This document shows positions 6,899-15,922 of a stretch of 64,000 nucleotides of DNA, in pieces. The notes under the pieces are model-generated. The model searched no databases, was not told the origin of the DNA, and saw only the letters and a list, made by a program, of their open reading frames with translations. The position numbers and the translations under genes are program-made. Positions within the stretch are counted from its first letter, which is position 1; each line of letters starts with the position of its first letter. The stretch is taken from contig CALUFQ010000002.1 in the NCBI GenBank assembly GCA_944319925.1, positions 31,680-95,679 on the forward strand, written 5' to 3'. This DNA is from an uncultured Paraprevotella sp. (GTDB taxonomy: Bacteria > Bacteroidota > Bacteroidia > Bacteroidales > Bacteroidaceae).

Positions 6899-9382
6899 AT
6901 GAAACATCTTTTTAGGAACAAATTGCTTTCCGGTTTTGTCATGATGCTCTGTATGGGCTTTGCCGGACTCCATGCGCAAACCACGCCACGCGTCCTGCTG
7001 GCCGGTGACTACCCCGATCCCAGCATTCTCCGCGAGGGGGATGACTTTTACATGACGCATTCTTCTTTCTACTATTATCCCGGGCTGTTGATATGGCATT
7101 CCGATGACTTGGCAAACTGGCAGCCGGTGACGCGAGCCCTCACGCACTACGACGGCGGGTCGGTATTTGCACCGGATTTGGTGAAATGCCAAGGGAAATA
7201 TTACATTTATTATCCCGCCAAAGGAGCCAACTACGTGGTTTGGGCCGACCGCATTGAAGGGCCATGGAGCGAACCCGTGCGGCTTGACGTGACGGGCATC
7301 GACCCCGGGCATGTCGTGGGCAGGGACGGCAAACGCTATCTTTTCGTGGACAAGGGTTATGTGGTGCCGCTTAGCGACGACGGGCTCAAAGTGACCGGGG
7401 AGAGAAAGAAAGTGTATGACGGATGGCAGTGGCCGAAAGGCTGGAAAACGGAAGGAAACGACATGTACCTCGAAAGCCCGAAGCTGTTCTTCCGTGACGG
7501 CTATTATTATATGGTGTCGGCTGAAGGCGGCACGGCAGGCCCGGCCACCAGCCACATGGCCGTGGTGGCACGGTCGAAGGACATTTCCGGTCCGTGGGAA
7601 AACTCGCCCTACAACCCGTTGGTGCATACCTACAGTGCCAGCGAGCCTTGGTGGTCGAAAGGACACGGCACATTGGTGGATGACGCGGAAGGCCGGTGGT
7701 GGATTGTCTATCACGGTTATGCCCAAGGCTACCACACGCTGGGGCGCACCACGCTCATCGACCCTGTGGAATGGAGCGCGGACGGTTGGCCGAAACTGAA
7801 ACAAGACGGTAACCCGCTTCCCCGGCAGGATGCCGGAAAACACGGAATGGAACTGTCTGACGATTTCACGGGCGACAAACTTGGCCTGCAATGGACTTTC
7901 TGGAAGGAATATGCCCCCGAAGCCCTCTCTTTCGGCAGCAAGGGCATGACCGTGGAAGGCAAAGGACAGTCTCCGGCAGACGGACGGTTGCTCACCGTCA
8001 CCGCCATGGACAAGAGCTATGAAGTGGAAACGGAAATCACGCTGGGGCGCGGTGCCATCGGCGGACTCCTATTATATTATAGTGAAAAGGCATTCGCCGG
8101 ACTGGCTTCCGACGGCAAGAACTTCACGCTCTACCGCGACGGGCAAAAGGCCGAAACCTTGCCTTCGTCCTACAAACGCCACTTCCACGTGCGCCTGCTC
8201 AACCGCGCCAACCGGCTGGCCATTTCGGTCAGCAAGGACGGGAACACATGGGAACAACTGGCCGAAGACATAGACGTGTCGGCCATGCACCACAACAACC
8301 ACGGCGGGTTCTATGCCTTGCGCCCTGCGCTGCTTGCCGCAGGCAAGGGCAAGACCACTTTTGCCGACTTCGAATACCGCAACGCCATCCCGCAAGAAAA
8401 GGATATGGCAGCCTATCTCATGGTTTACCATCAGGACGAAGACCACAGCCTGCATGCCGCCATCAGCCGCGACGGCTACACCTTCACGGCGCTCAACAAC
8501 GGCAAGCCCATCATCGCGGGCGACACCATCGCCGAACAGAAGGGCATCCGCGACCCGCACATCTACCGCGGCCCGGACGGCGGATTCTACCTGGCCATGA
8601 CCGACCTGCACATCTATGCGCAACGCGAGGGTTACCGTGACACGGAATGGGAACGCGACGGCAAGCTCTATGCCTGGGGCAACAACCGCGGGCTGGTGTT
8701 GATGAAATCGTTCGACCTCATCCATTGGACGCGTGCCAACATCCGCTTCGACAAGCTGTCCAAGGAGTTTGCGGAAATCGGCTGCGCCTGGGCACCGGAG
8801 ACGGTCTATGACCCGGCCACCGGACGGATGATGATTTACTACACCATGCGTTTCGGCAAGGAGCAGAACCGGCTCTACTACGTGTATGTGAACAACGACT
8901 TCAACCGCATTGAGTCCACCCCGCAAATTCTCTTCGAGTATCCCGTGGACGGCGTGTCGGCCATTGACGGTGACATCACCCCGCTGTGGAACAAGGAGAA
9001 GGGTAAGATGGAATACCACCTGTTCTACGTGGCCCATGAGGAAGCTGGCGGCATCAAGCATGCTGTGTCTGACCGCATTAACGGCGGGTATGCCTACGAC
9101 CCACGCTGGATTGACTTCGAGCCGAAAGCCTGCGAAGCCCCGACCGTGTGGAAGCGCATCGGCGAGGACAAATGGGTGCTGATGTACGATGTGTTCAGCA
9201 TCAACCCGCACAACTTCGGCTTCGTGGAAACCAACGACTTCGTCCACTTCGAAAACATCGGCCGCTTCACGGAACCGGACAGCAAGATGAAAGCCACCAA
9301 TTTCCAAGCTCCCAAACACGGGGCTGTCATCCACTTGACCAAGGAGGAAGCCGACCGGTTGGAAGCTTACTGGAACAAGTAG
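6899..9382 (+). CDS. Secreted glycoside hydrolase with two GH43 domains
   Basis: Predicted exported arabinosidase/xylosidase-type enzyme. The 827 residues comprise a signal peptide (1-26, ending LHAQ), a first five-bladed GH43 domain (about 30-310), a beta-sandwich of GH43 C-terminal type (about 320-505) and a second, divergent GH43-like domain (about 510-827). The expected acidic triad is visible in both: Asp40 (YPDPSI), Asp135 (IDPGH) and Glu192 (LESPK) in the first; Asp552 (IRDPHI), Asp690 (SAIDGD) and Glu746 (CEAPTVW) in the second. It lies 48 bases upstream of a large lyase-like gene, probably in one operon. No SusC/SusD pair is nearby and the substrate cannot be fixed. Confidence 0.88.
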   Translation: MKHLFRNKLLSGFVMMLCMGFAGLHAQTTPRVLLAGDYPDPSILREGDDFYMTHSSFYYYPGLLIWHSDDLANWQPVTRALTHYDGGSVFAPDLVKCQGKYYIYYPAKGANYVVWADRIEGPWSEPVRLDVTGIDPGHVVGRDGKRYLFVDKGYVVPLSDDGLKVTGERKKVYDGWQWPKGWKTEGNDMYLESPKLFFRDGYYYMVSAEGGTAGPATSHMAVVARSKDISGPWENSPYNPLVHTYSASEPWWSKGHGTLVDDAEGRWWIVYHGYAQGYHTLGRTTLIDPVEWSADGWPKLKQDGNPLPRQDAGKHGMELSDDFTGDKLGLQWTFWKEYAPEALSFGSKGMTVEGKGQSPADGRLLTVTAMDKSYEVETEITLGRGAIGGLLLYYSEKAFAGLASDGKNFTLYRDGQKAETLPSSYKRHFHVRLLNRANRLAISVSKDGNTWEQLAEDIDVSAMHHNNHGGFYALRPALLAAGKGKTTFADFEYRNAIPQEKDMAAYLMVYHQDEDHSLHAAISRDGYTFTALNNGKPIIAGDTIAEQKGIRDPHIYRGPDGGFYLAMTDLHIYAQREGYRDTEWERDGKLYAWGNNRGLVLMKSFDLIHWTRANIRFDKLSKEFAEIGCAWAPETVYDPATGRMMIYYTMRFGKEQNRLYYVYVNNDFNRIESTPQILFEYPVDGVSAIDGDITPLWNKEKGKMEYHLFYVAHEEAGGIKHAVSDRINGGYAYDPRWIDFEPKACEAPTVWKRIGEDKWVLMYDVFSINPHNFGFVETNDFVHFENIGRFTEPDSKMKATNFQAPKHGAVIHLTKEEADRLEAYWNK

Positions 9383-9430
9383 CCCGCATATTCAAAAAAG
9401 TCACTTTAACCTAATTCAACTTTAAATGCA

Positions 9431-12400
9431 ATGAACGCAAAGAAACTCAGGATGCTGCTGGCCTGCGGCCTGTTGGCATCCACAAACCCCTTCCTCCAGG
9501 CACAGGAGGAAGGGCTTCGGCTGGACTTCGATTTTGAGCAAGTGTCCGGCACGACCGTGACGGACGCTGCGGCAGGCATCACAGCCACCCTGGCCAATGG
9601 CGCACAGGTCGAGGAAATGGGGAAATACCACGTGCTCGACCTAGGCGGCAATTCAGGTTACCTTGACATGACCGAGCAAACCGGCAATCTGTTCAAGAGC
9701 CTGGACACCTACACCGTGTCGGTCTATTACCGCGTGGACGAAGACGCCTCGCTCTCCGGCGCGGGATTCTTCCTTTGGGCCTTTTCCACCTCCACGGCCT
9801 GCACGGCAAACGAAGGCAAATACTCGGCCTACCGCCTCAACGCGCAACGCTTTGCCAACTCCACGGGAGGTTATGCGAACGAGGCGGGCATAGAACGCGG
9901 CGGGGAGTCTGAAAAGGGAAGATGGATGCACGTCCTCTACACGCAAGACGGCGCGACGGGCATCCTCTACCTCAACGGCACCCGCGCAGGGTCGAACACG
10001 GCCATGCCGCTCAACTCCACGAACTTCACGTCCTCAATCCCATACGCATGGATCGGACGTGCTCCCTTCTCGGCCGACAATTACCTGCGTGAAACGCTGG
10101 TGTATGGCTTCCGGCTCTATGACAAAGTGCTCGACAGCGAGGAAATCCAAACGCTGGCGCAAGCCACCGAGGACCTGGACTATGAATACCGCTACGGCGA
10201 AGTGGGCGACTTCACCGCCCTGCAGGAAGCCATCCGCGAGGGCGAAGACTTCATCGCCGAAAACGCATCGTCCTATCCGGCAGCCGCCATCGCCATTTTC
10301 CAAGACGAAATCAACATGGCACAAACGCTGGTCAACGAAGGAAGGGTCAACCAATCCACCATCGACGAACAACTGTCTGCCCTCAACGCAGCAAAAACCA
10401 CACTGACGGCCACCGCCGGTTTCGTGTTCAACGACCAAGGCATCATCGAGGGTTACGACACGGAACGCGGCTTCCGCCATCCCGGCGCGTTGCACACGGA
10501 AGAAGACTTCGAACGCATCCGCACACAGCTCGCTGCGGGCAATCTGAAAGTGCAACAAGCCTACAATGTGCTCGTCAATGCGGAATATGCCCAGGCAGGC
10601 TGTCCGACATCTCCCGTGGAAACCATCATCCGTGGCGGCGGCGTAGGAGAAAACTACATCAACGCAGCGCGCGGAGCCACCATCGCCTACCAGAACGCGT
10701 TGCGTTGGAAAATAGACGGCTCCGTGGCCAATGCACAACATGCCGTGAACGTGCTGATGGCGTGGGCACGCACTACCAAAGGCATCGGCGGCAACTCCAA
10801 CTGGGCGCTCGCCAGCGGACTTTACGGCTACCAGTTCGCCAACGCGGCGGAACTCGTGCGCGACTATGAAGGTTGGGCACCGGAGGATTTCGCCGAATTC
10901 AAACAATGGATGCTCAACCTGTGGTATCCTTCCTGCATCGGCTTCCTACGCGGAAGACTAGGCACATGGGAAAATGCCGGCCGGTGGTGGCAGGCTCCCG
11001 GACATTACTGGTCCAACTGGGGACTTTGCAACGCGCTGGCCGTCATCAGCATCGGTGTACTCTGCGACGACGTGTTCATCTACAACCAAGGTATGTCGTT
11101 TTTCAAATACGACCAAGTGGGCACGTTCGAAGACCCGCGCACGGCAGACCCCATCCTGAACGACGGACTGACGGAGTTTTTGGGCAATCTAGTGGTAACC
11201 ACAGTGGAATCCGACCTTGAGACAGGAGCATACGGCAAACTAGGACAAATGCAGGAAAGCGGACGCGATGGCGGACATGCCGCCATGGCAGCCGGACTGG
11301 CCGTTGATCTGGCACACATCGGATGGAACCAAGGCGATGACCTCTTCTCCTACATGGATCACCGCCTAGCCGCAGGCATTGAATACCTCGCGGCACAATG
11401 CCAAAGCATCCCCAACCTACCTTGGACTAACTACCACTACGCCACCAGCGGGTTTCATTGGTCGGACTACAGATCACAATTACAGACGGGACCGGCTATG
11501 GGTGCTCACATACGTCCGTACTGGGGCACCGTCATCGGGCATTATGAAGGTGTCAAAGGCGTGGAAATGCCATTTTCCGAATGGGCCTACAACAGGATGG
11601 GCATCGACGGGGGCGGAGCGGGTGCTACCAGCGGCGGTTACGACCACCTGGGCTACTCCGTGCTGATGAACACCCGCGATGGCATCGCCGCGCCCGAATC
11701 CGTACCCACGGAACTCACGCCCGTCATCGAATACAACGGGACAACCGTGGCACAAAGCGACTTGGGCGGATTGAAAAACACCTTCAGGGTAGAATCCACT
11801 GAACCGTTGCCCGCCGGCACGGTCGTCACGTTCAAGCCGCAACTTCCCGAAGGAACCACCGACACGGGCAACTGGGAATGGAACACCGGCGAGACCACAA
11901 AGGACATCACCGTGGTAGCCGACCGGAGCGGCGTGTGGCGCGCCACTTACACGAACGAGAACGGCGTGAAAAGCGAACAGGTGTTCACCTTGGCCGTGGA
12001 AGGCGACTGCGAGGAAAGCGCGATAGAGACGTATCTCACCGTCAATGGCAAAAGAATGGCTGCGACATCCGCCAACGTGCTCTACGGCAGCGAAGTGACG
12101 CTCGAAGTCAACGCCCGGATGGGATGGGGCACCTATGAATGGGAAAACGGCAGCACCGGCTCAATCCTTACCCTGCCCAACGTGACCACAAGCCGCGACA
12201 TCTCGGCCGTCTTCACCGGGCAAGGCGGACGCAGGCAGAAAGCGACATTCCACCTCAACGTGCAGCTCATACGCCCCAACATCACCGTCGGGACCAAACG
12301 TTATGACGACACACTGATGGTAGTGGTCAAACCGGGCACAGACGTCACCCTGGGTTATACGCCTTCGGAATACCAGGAAGGCGGAACCACGGAGTGGAGT

Positions 12401-13072
12401 GACGGCTCCACGGCCGAAACTCTCACGCTCACCGACATGCAGACTTCAGGAGACTACTCCGTGACCTATTCGGCAAACGGCAGCTCCACCACCCTCACCT
12501 ACACGATATACGTGGAAGAAGAGGACTTCACCACCGTGCAAGCCGGAAACTACTACGTCCGCCACACCGGATACGACACCTATCTGACCAACCAAGGCGA
12601 AGCGTCCAGCGTCGTATTCGAAGCCAAAAACGAGGCACATCCGGAAACACAACAATGGTACTTGGAAAACGAGCCGGGCAAAACAGCCTACAGCATCCAA
12701 TCCTTGTCCGACCAAAACTACCTGCAGGACGACGGCACGATGGGCACGAGAGACACCAAACGCTTCCGCTTCAAAGGCGCAGTGGGACGGGAAAACCTCG
12801 CAATAGTGGCCAGAAGCAGCTATTGGAAGGTGGAAGCAGACGGTGCTATTGATTTTGCCGGCACGAAAGCCCCGAACGACTTCCCGTTTGAACTGATTCC
12901 AGTGGGAGGAACAGGCATTTCGGACACAGGCACAAACGGAGCCACCATAACCGAACAGGTTTACTACACGCTGGACGGCATCCGGCTTGACCGCCCGCGC
13001 AAAGGTGTCAACATACGCCAAACCACGTATGACAACGGGCAAGTGAGAAGGGACAAAGTCATGATCCGCTAA
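9431..13072 (+). CDS. Large secreted multidomain protein with alginate-lyase-superfamily core
   Basis: Probable extracellular polysaccharide lyase or related enzyme. Of 1213 residues: signal peptide (1-24, ending LQAQ), LamG/concanavalin-like domain (about 30-235), a three-helix FIVAR-like module (about 260-325), an alpha-helical toroid of the alginate-lyase (PF05426-like) type (about 340-760) with NWALASGLYGYQFANAAE and the family-like MQESGRDGGHAAM motif, two or three Ig-like repeats (about 775-1035), a ricin/beta-trefoil-like region (about 1045-1165) and a C-terminal tail YYTLDGIRL...KGVNIRQ, of the kind seen at the end of many Prevotella secreted proteins. Substrate and exact family are inferred. 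A PorE-like secretion gene follows. Confidence 0.75.
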   Translation: MNAKKLRMLLACGLLASTNPFLQAQEEGLRLDFDFEQVSGTTVTDAAAGITATLANGAQVEEMGKYHVLDLGGNSGYLDMTEQTGNLFKSLDTYTVSVYYRVDEDASLSGAGFFLWAFSTSTACTANEGKYSAYRLNAQRFANSTGGYANEAGIERGGESEKGRWMHVLYTQDGATGILYLNGTRAGSNTAMPLNSTNFTSSIPYAWIGRAPFSADNYLRETLVYGFRLYDKVLDSEEIQTLAQATEDLDYEYRYGEVGDFTALQEAIREGEDFIAENASSYPAAAIAIFQDEINMAQTLVNEGRVNQSTIDEQLSALNAAKTTLTATAGFVFNDQGIIEGYDTERGFRHPGALHTEEDFERIRTQLAAGNLKVQQAYNVLVNAEYAQAGCPTSPVETIIRGGGVGENYINAARGATIAYQNALRWKIDGSVANAQHAVNVLMAWARTTKGIGGNSNWALASGLYGYQFANAAELVRDYEGWAPEDFAEFKQWMLNLWYPSCIGFLRGRLGTWENAGRWWQAPGHYWSNWGLCNALAVISIGVLCDDVFIYNQGMSFFKYDQVGTFEDPRTADPILNDGLTEFLGNLVVTTVESDLETGAYGKLGQMQESGRDGGHAAMAAGLAVDLAHIGWNQGDDLFSYMDHRLAAGIEYLAAQCQSIPNLPWTNYHYATSGFHWSDYRSQLQTGPAMGAHIRPYWGTVIGHYEGVKGVEMPFSEWAYNRMGIDGGGAGATSGGYDHLGYSVLMNTRDGIAAPESVPTELTPVIEYNGTTVAQSDLGGLKNTFRVESTEPLPAGTVVTFKPQLPEGTTDTGNWEWNTGETTKDITVVADRSGVWRATYTNENGVKSEQVFTLAVEGDCEESAIETYLTVNGKRMAATSANVLYGSEVTLEVNARMGWGTYEWENGSTGSILTLPNVTTSRDISAVFTGQGGRRQKATFHLNVQLIRPNITVGTKRYDDTLMVVVKPGTDVTLGYTPSEYQEGGTTEWSDGSTAETLTLTDMQTSGDYSVTYSANGSSTTLTYTIYVEEEDFTTVQAGNYYVRHTGYDTYLTNQGEASSVVFEAKNEAHPETQQWYLENEPGKTAYSIQSLSDQNYLQDDGTMGTRDTKRFRFKGAVGRENLAIVARSSYWKVEADGAIDFAGTKAPNDFPFELIPVGGTGISDTGTNGATITEQVYYTLDGIRLDRPRKGVNIRQTTYDNGQVRRDKVMIR

Positions 13073-13147
13073 GAAACTGCGGGCACGGAAACAACGGACA
13101 TCCCCGAAAGAAGCCATCCGCAACAAATCCGAAAGGATGCAAAAAAA

Positions 13148-13165
13148 GCCGCCCAAGCAGGCGGC
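13148..13165. repeat. GC-rich hairpin between the lyase gene and porE
   Basis: GCCGCC/GGCGGC with a 6-base loop. The T tract (seven, on the minus strand) is on the wrong side for ending the plus-strand lyase transcript, so its role is unclear. Confidence 0.45.
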
Positions 13166-13182
13166 AAATGAAATAAAAAAAT

Positions 13183-13190
13183 TATATTTG
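13183..13190 (+). promoter_or_regulatory. -7 promoter box of the PorE-like gene
   Basis: TATATTTG lies only 8 bases before the ATG at 13199, so the transcript would start almost at the start codon (or about 10 bases before the alternative ATG at 13205). Confidence 0.6.
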
Positions 13191-13198
13191 CACACCGA

Positions 13199-15529
13199 AT
13201 GGATATGAAACAATGGATGGCTTTTTTCGGGGGCTTTGTCATTACGTTGTGGCTCGCGGGCTGCAACGCGGAGAGCAACGTGAAAAAGGGAGACAAGTTT
13301 TATGCCATCGGCGAATATTTCGAGGCGGGCGCGGAGTACCGCAAGGCTTACATGCGCACCAAGCCCAAAGAACGCGAGAAACGCGGGGAACGGGCATACA
13401 AGGCCGCCGACTGCTACCGCCGCATCAACTACACGGCGCGTGCCATGGGGTCGTACCAGAATGCCGCACGGTACAACTACAAGGACAGCATCGTTTTTTT
13501 CTACCTGGCCGAGATGCAGCGCAAGAATGGCGACTACAAGAAGGCGGCGCAAAACTATGACATCTATCTCCAGTACAAGCCGGACGACACGCTGGCCGTC
13601 AATGGGAAGCTGGCGTGTGCCATGGCACCGATATGGAAAGACCATCCTAACCGCTACATCGTGAAGCGCGCCGGTATTTTCAACGGGCGGAGGTCGGACT
13701 ATTGTCCGATGTTGGGAGGCGATGACATGGAGCAACTTTACTTGACCAGCACCCGCCCGCAAGCCACAGGCGACGACCTGAGCGGCATCACGGGCATCAA
13801 GGCGGGCGATATTTTCCTGTCTGAAAAGGATGAAAACGGGAATTGGCTGCAACCGGAACTCATCGAGTCTGAAATCAACAGCGAATACGATGAAGGGGCA
13901 TGCGCCTTCTCGCCGGACGGCAAGACCATGTATTTCACCCGTTGCACCTACGACCCCGAATACCCGCGCTATGCGCAGATTTACACCTCGGAACGCTCGG
14001 ATGCCGCGTGGAGCACCCCCCAACTGCTGGAAATCACGAAAGACACGCTTTCTTCGTTTGCCCATCCTACCATCTCGCCGGACGGACAATGGCTCTATTT
14101 TGTGTCCGACATGCCGGGTGGACTGGGAGGAACGGACATTTGGCGCATCCAAATCGGGGAGCATGGCATGGGCGGGGTGGACAACCTGGGCGCACCCATC
14201 AACACGCCGGGCAACGAGATGTTTCCTTCGTTCCGCCCGAACGGCGAGCTTTATTTTTCCTCCGACGGGCATGTCGGCATGGGAGGGCTTGACTTGTTCC
14301 GTGCCGTGCAGGACAGTACGGGAACTTGGACGGTGGAAAACCTGCAATCGCCCATGAACTCGCCGGGCGACGACTTCGGCATGACTTTCGAGGGACTCCA
14401 CAACCGGGGATTTTTCAGCAGCAACCGCGGCGACGCGCGGGGTTGGGACCACATTTACAGCTTCGAATATCCGGAAGTGCTCATCACCGTGAAGGGATGG
14501 GTTTATGAGAGGGACGGTTACGAGCTGCCCAACGCATTGGTTTACATGGTGGGCAACGACGGAACGAACTTGAAGTTGAGCGTCCGGGGCGACGGCTCGT
14601 TCACGCAGGAAATCAACCCCCACGTGGACTACGTGTTTTTGGGCACCTGCCCGGGATTCTTGAACCATAAGGAACAATTGCAGGTGGACACCAGCAGCAC
14701 GAGCAGGGAGTATGTCCTGCAGTTCCCCTTGGCTTCCCTCACCTTGCCGGTGTTGGTGGACAATGTGTTTTACGCCTTCGATAGTGCGGAACTGACCGAC
14801 TCTTCCACCCTTGCATTGGACTCGCTCGTGACACTTATGGAAGACAATCCGCACGTGACCATCGAGCTTAGTTCGCACTGCGATTACCGTGGCGCGGATG
14901 CCTACAACATCGCCTTGTCACAGCGACGGGCGGAGTCGGTCGTGAACTACCTCATCACACACGGGATAGCCCAAGACCGCCTGACTCCCATAGGTTATGG
15001 CGAAAGCCGTCCGAAAGTCGTCCGGAAACGGTTGACGGAACGCTACCCTTTCCTGCACGAGAACGACACGCTCACGGAGGCTTTCATCAAAAAACTTCCC
15101 GAAGACCAACAGGAAATCTGCAATGCGCTGAACCGGCGGACGGAGTTCCGCGTCCTGCGCACCACTTACGGGCTTTATGACCCGGAGGAAGTGGCGCGCC
15201 TTGCAGCCGAAGCCGCCGCCGCGAAAAAGGCCAAAGAAGACAGCATCGCGCAGGCTGTCAAAGACAGTGTCGCAAAAGTGAAGCAAGACAGCATCGCGCA
15301 GGTGCGACAAAAAGCCGCCGCGCTAAAAGCCGCACAAGACAGCTTGGCCCGTAAAAACATGCTTGTGCCCAACAGGACACCGCAGGCGGACAGGCGGAGA
15401 ATTGCGCCCGGAAGGCGCGATTCGGTCAACACGGCCACAAGACGCCCCAACAGGCCGGTGCGCCGACAACCTCGCACGCCGCGTCCCGCGCCCAACAGGC
15501 AACAACCAGCCCGCAGTATGGCAAACTAG
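13199..15529 (+). CDS. PorE-like outer-membrane lipoprotein of the type IX secretion system
   Basis: Probably anchors the type IX secretion machinery to peptidoglycan. The 776-residue protein has a lipoprotein signal with lipobox LAGC (Cys22), TPR-like helices (about 25-140), a WD40/PD40-type propeller with repeated SPDGxxxYF motifs (about 150-430), a carboxypeptidase-regulatory-like beta domain (about 430-515) and an OmpA C-terminal peptidoglycan-binding domain (about 520-645, FDSAELTDSS and GYGESRPK). This TPR-propeller-CRD-OmpA order is that of PorE. The last 120 residues are an Ala/Lys helix then an Arg/Pro-rich tail. An internal ATG two codons later (13205) is an equally good start. Confidence 0.8.
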   Translation: MDMKQWMAFFGGFVITLWLAGCNAESNVKKGDKFYAIGEYFEAGAEYRKAYMRTKPKEREKRGERAYKAADCYRRINYTARAMGSYQNAARYNYKDSIVFFYLAEMQRKNGDYKKAAQNYDIYLQYKPDDTLAVNGKLACAMAPIWKDHPNRYIVKRAGIFNGRRSDYCPMLGGDDMEQLYLTSTRPQATGDDLSGITGIKAGDIFLSEKDENGNWLQPELIESEINSEYDEGACAFSPDGKTMYFTRCTYDPEYPRYAQIYTSERSDAAWSTPQLLEITKDTLSSFAHPTISPDGQWLYFVSDMPGGLGGTDIWRIQIGEHGMGGVDNLGAPINTPGNEMFPSFRPNGELYFSSDGHVGMGGLDLFRAVQDSTGTWTVENLQSPMNSPGDDFGMTFEGLHNRGFFSSNRGDARGWDHIYSFEYPEVLITVKGWVYERDGYELPNALVYMVGNDGTNLKLSVRGDGSFTQEINPHVDYVFLGTCPGFLNHKEQLQVDTSSTSREYVLQFPLASLTLPVLVDNVFYAFDSAELTDSSTLALDSLVTLMEDNPHVTIELSSHCDYRGADAYNIALSQRRAESVVNYLITHGIAQDRLTPIGYGESRPKVVRKRLTERYPFLHENDTLTEAFIKKLPEDQQEICNALNRRTEFRVLRTTYGLYDPEEVARLAAEAAAAKKAKEDSIAQAVKDSVAKVKQDSIAQVRQKAAALKAAQDSLARKNMLVPNRTPQADRRRIAPGRRDSVNTATRRPNRPVRRQPRTPRPAPNRQQPARSMAN

Positions 15530-15556
15530 CCTTGAACTTGGAATGAGGAATCGCAG

Positions 15557-15580
15557 GCGGGGCAAGTGTTTTCGCCCCGC
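15557..15580. terminator. Possible terminator after the PorE-like gene
   Basis: GCGGGGC (15557-15563) pairs perfectly with GCCCCGC (15574-15580) across a 10-base loop, shortly after the stop codon. No long T tract follows. Confidence 0.4.
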
Positions 15581-15696
15581 TTGTGCGGTTGTGGCACTCT
15601 TCTGTGAGAGGTGCGCAGTCGAATCAGTGGAGAAGAACAGTTTCATGCTTCCCCGCTGATATGCTACGACAGATTTGAAATCCATCGCAGCAATGA

Positions 15697-15815
15697 GCTT
15701 GTCCGTCTGGAGGCAAAACTCCTCCGCCTTGTAGGGGAGGTGGCCCGTAGGGCGTAGGGCCGGAGGGGTTTCCCACCCACGTAGCATCCGTAAGGTAAAC
15801 AAAAGGGGCGTTACG
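15697..15815 (+). repeat. Intergenic repeat module R1, partial copy e
   Basis: Carries the second half of R1 (AACTCCTCCGCCTTG, GGGGAGGTGGCC, GGAGGGGTTTCCCACCC) but a different left end, TTGTCCGTCTGGAGGC, shared with the inverted copy at 60121-60190. It lies in the 390-base gap between the convergent porE-like and topB genes, which otherwise holds nothing recognisable. Confidence 0.75.
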
Positions 15816-15922
15816 TCCCGCACAGAGTTTGTTAAATCCCCACTGAAATTCAACAGCCCTTACATTAGGGAAGAGTTTTTTGTTGTTGCGCGTGGCGTTT
15901 TTGACGTAATGGATGAGATGTT

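Noticed and set aside
13148-13165. Terminator of the lyase gene
   Set aside because: The T tract is on the minus-strand side; on the plus strand the hairpin is followed by A-rich sequence.
12446-14878. 810-codon open frame on the minus strand
   Set aside because: It lies antisense to the lyase-like gene end and the PorE-like gene, its product is low in family signal, and GC-rich codon use of the plus-strand genes explains the absence of stops.
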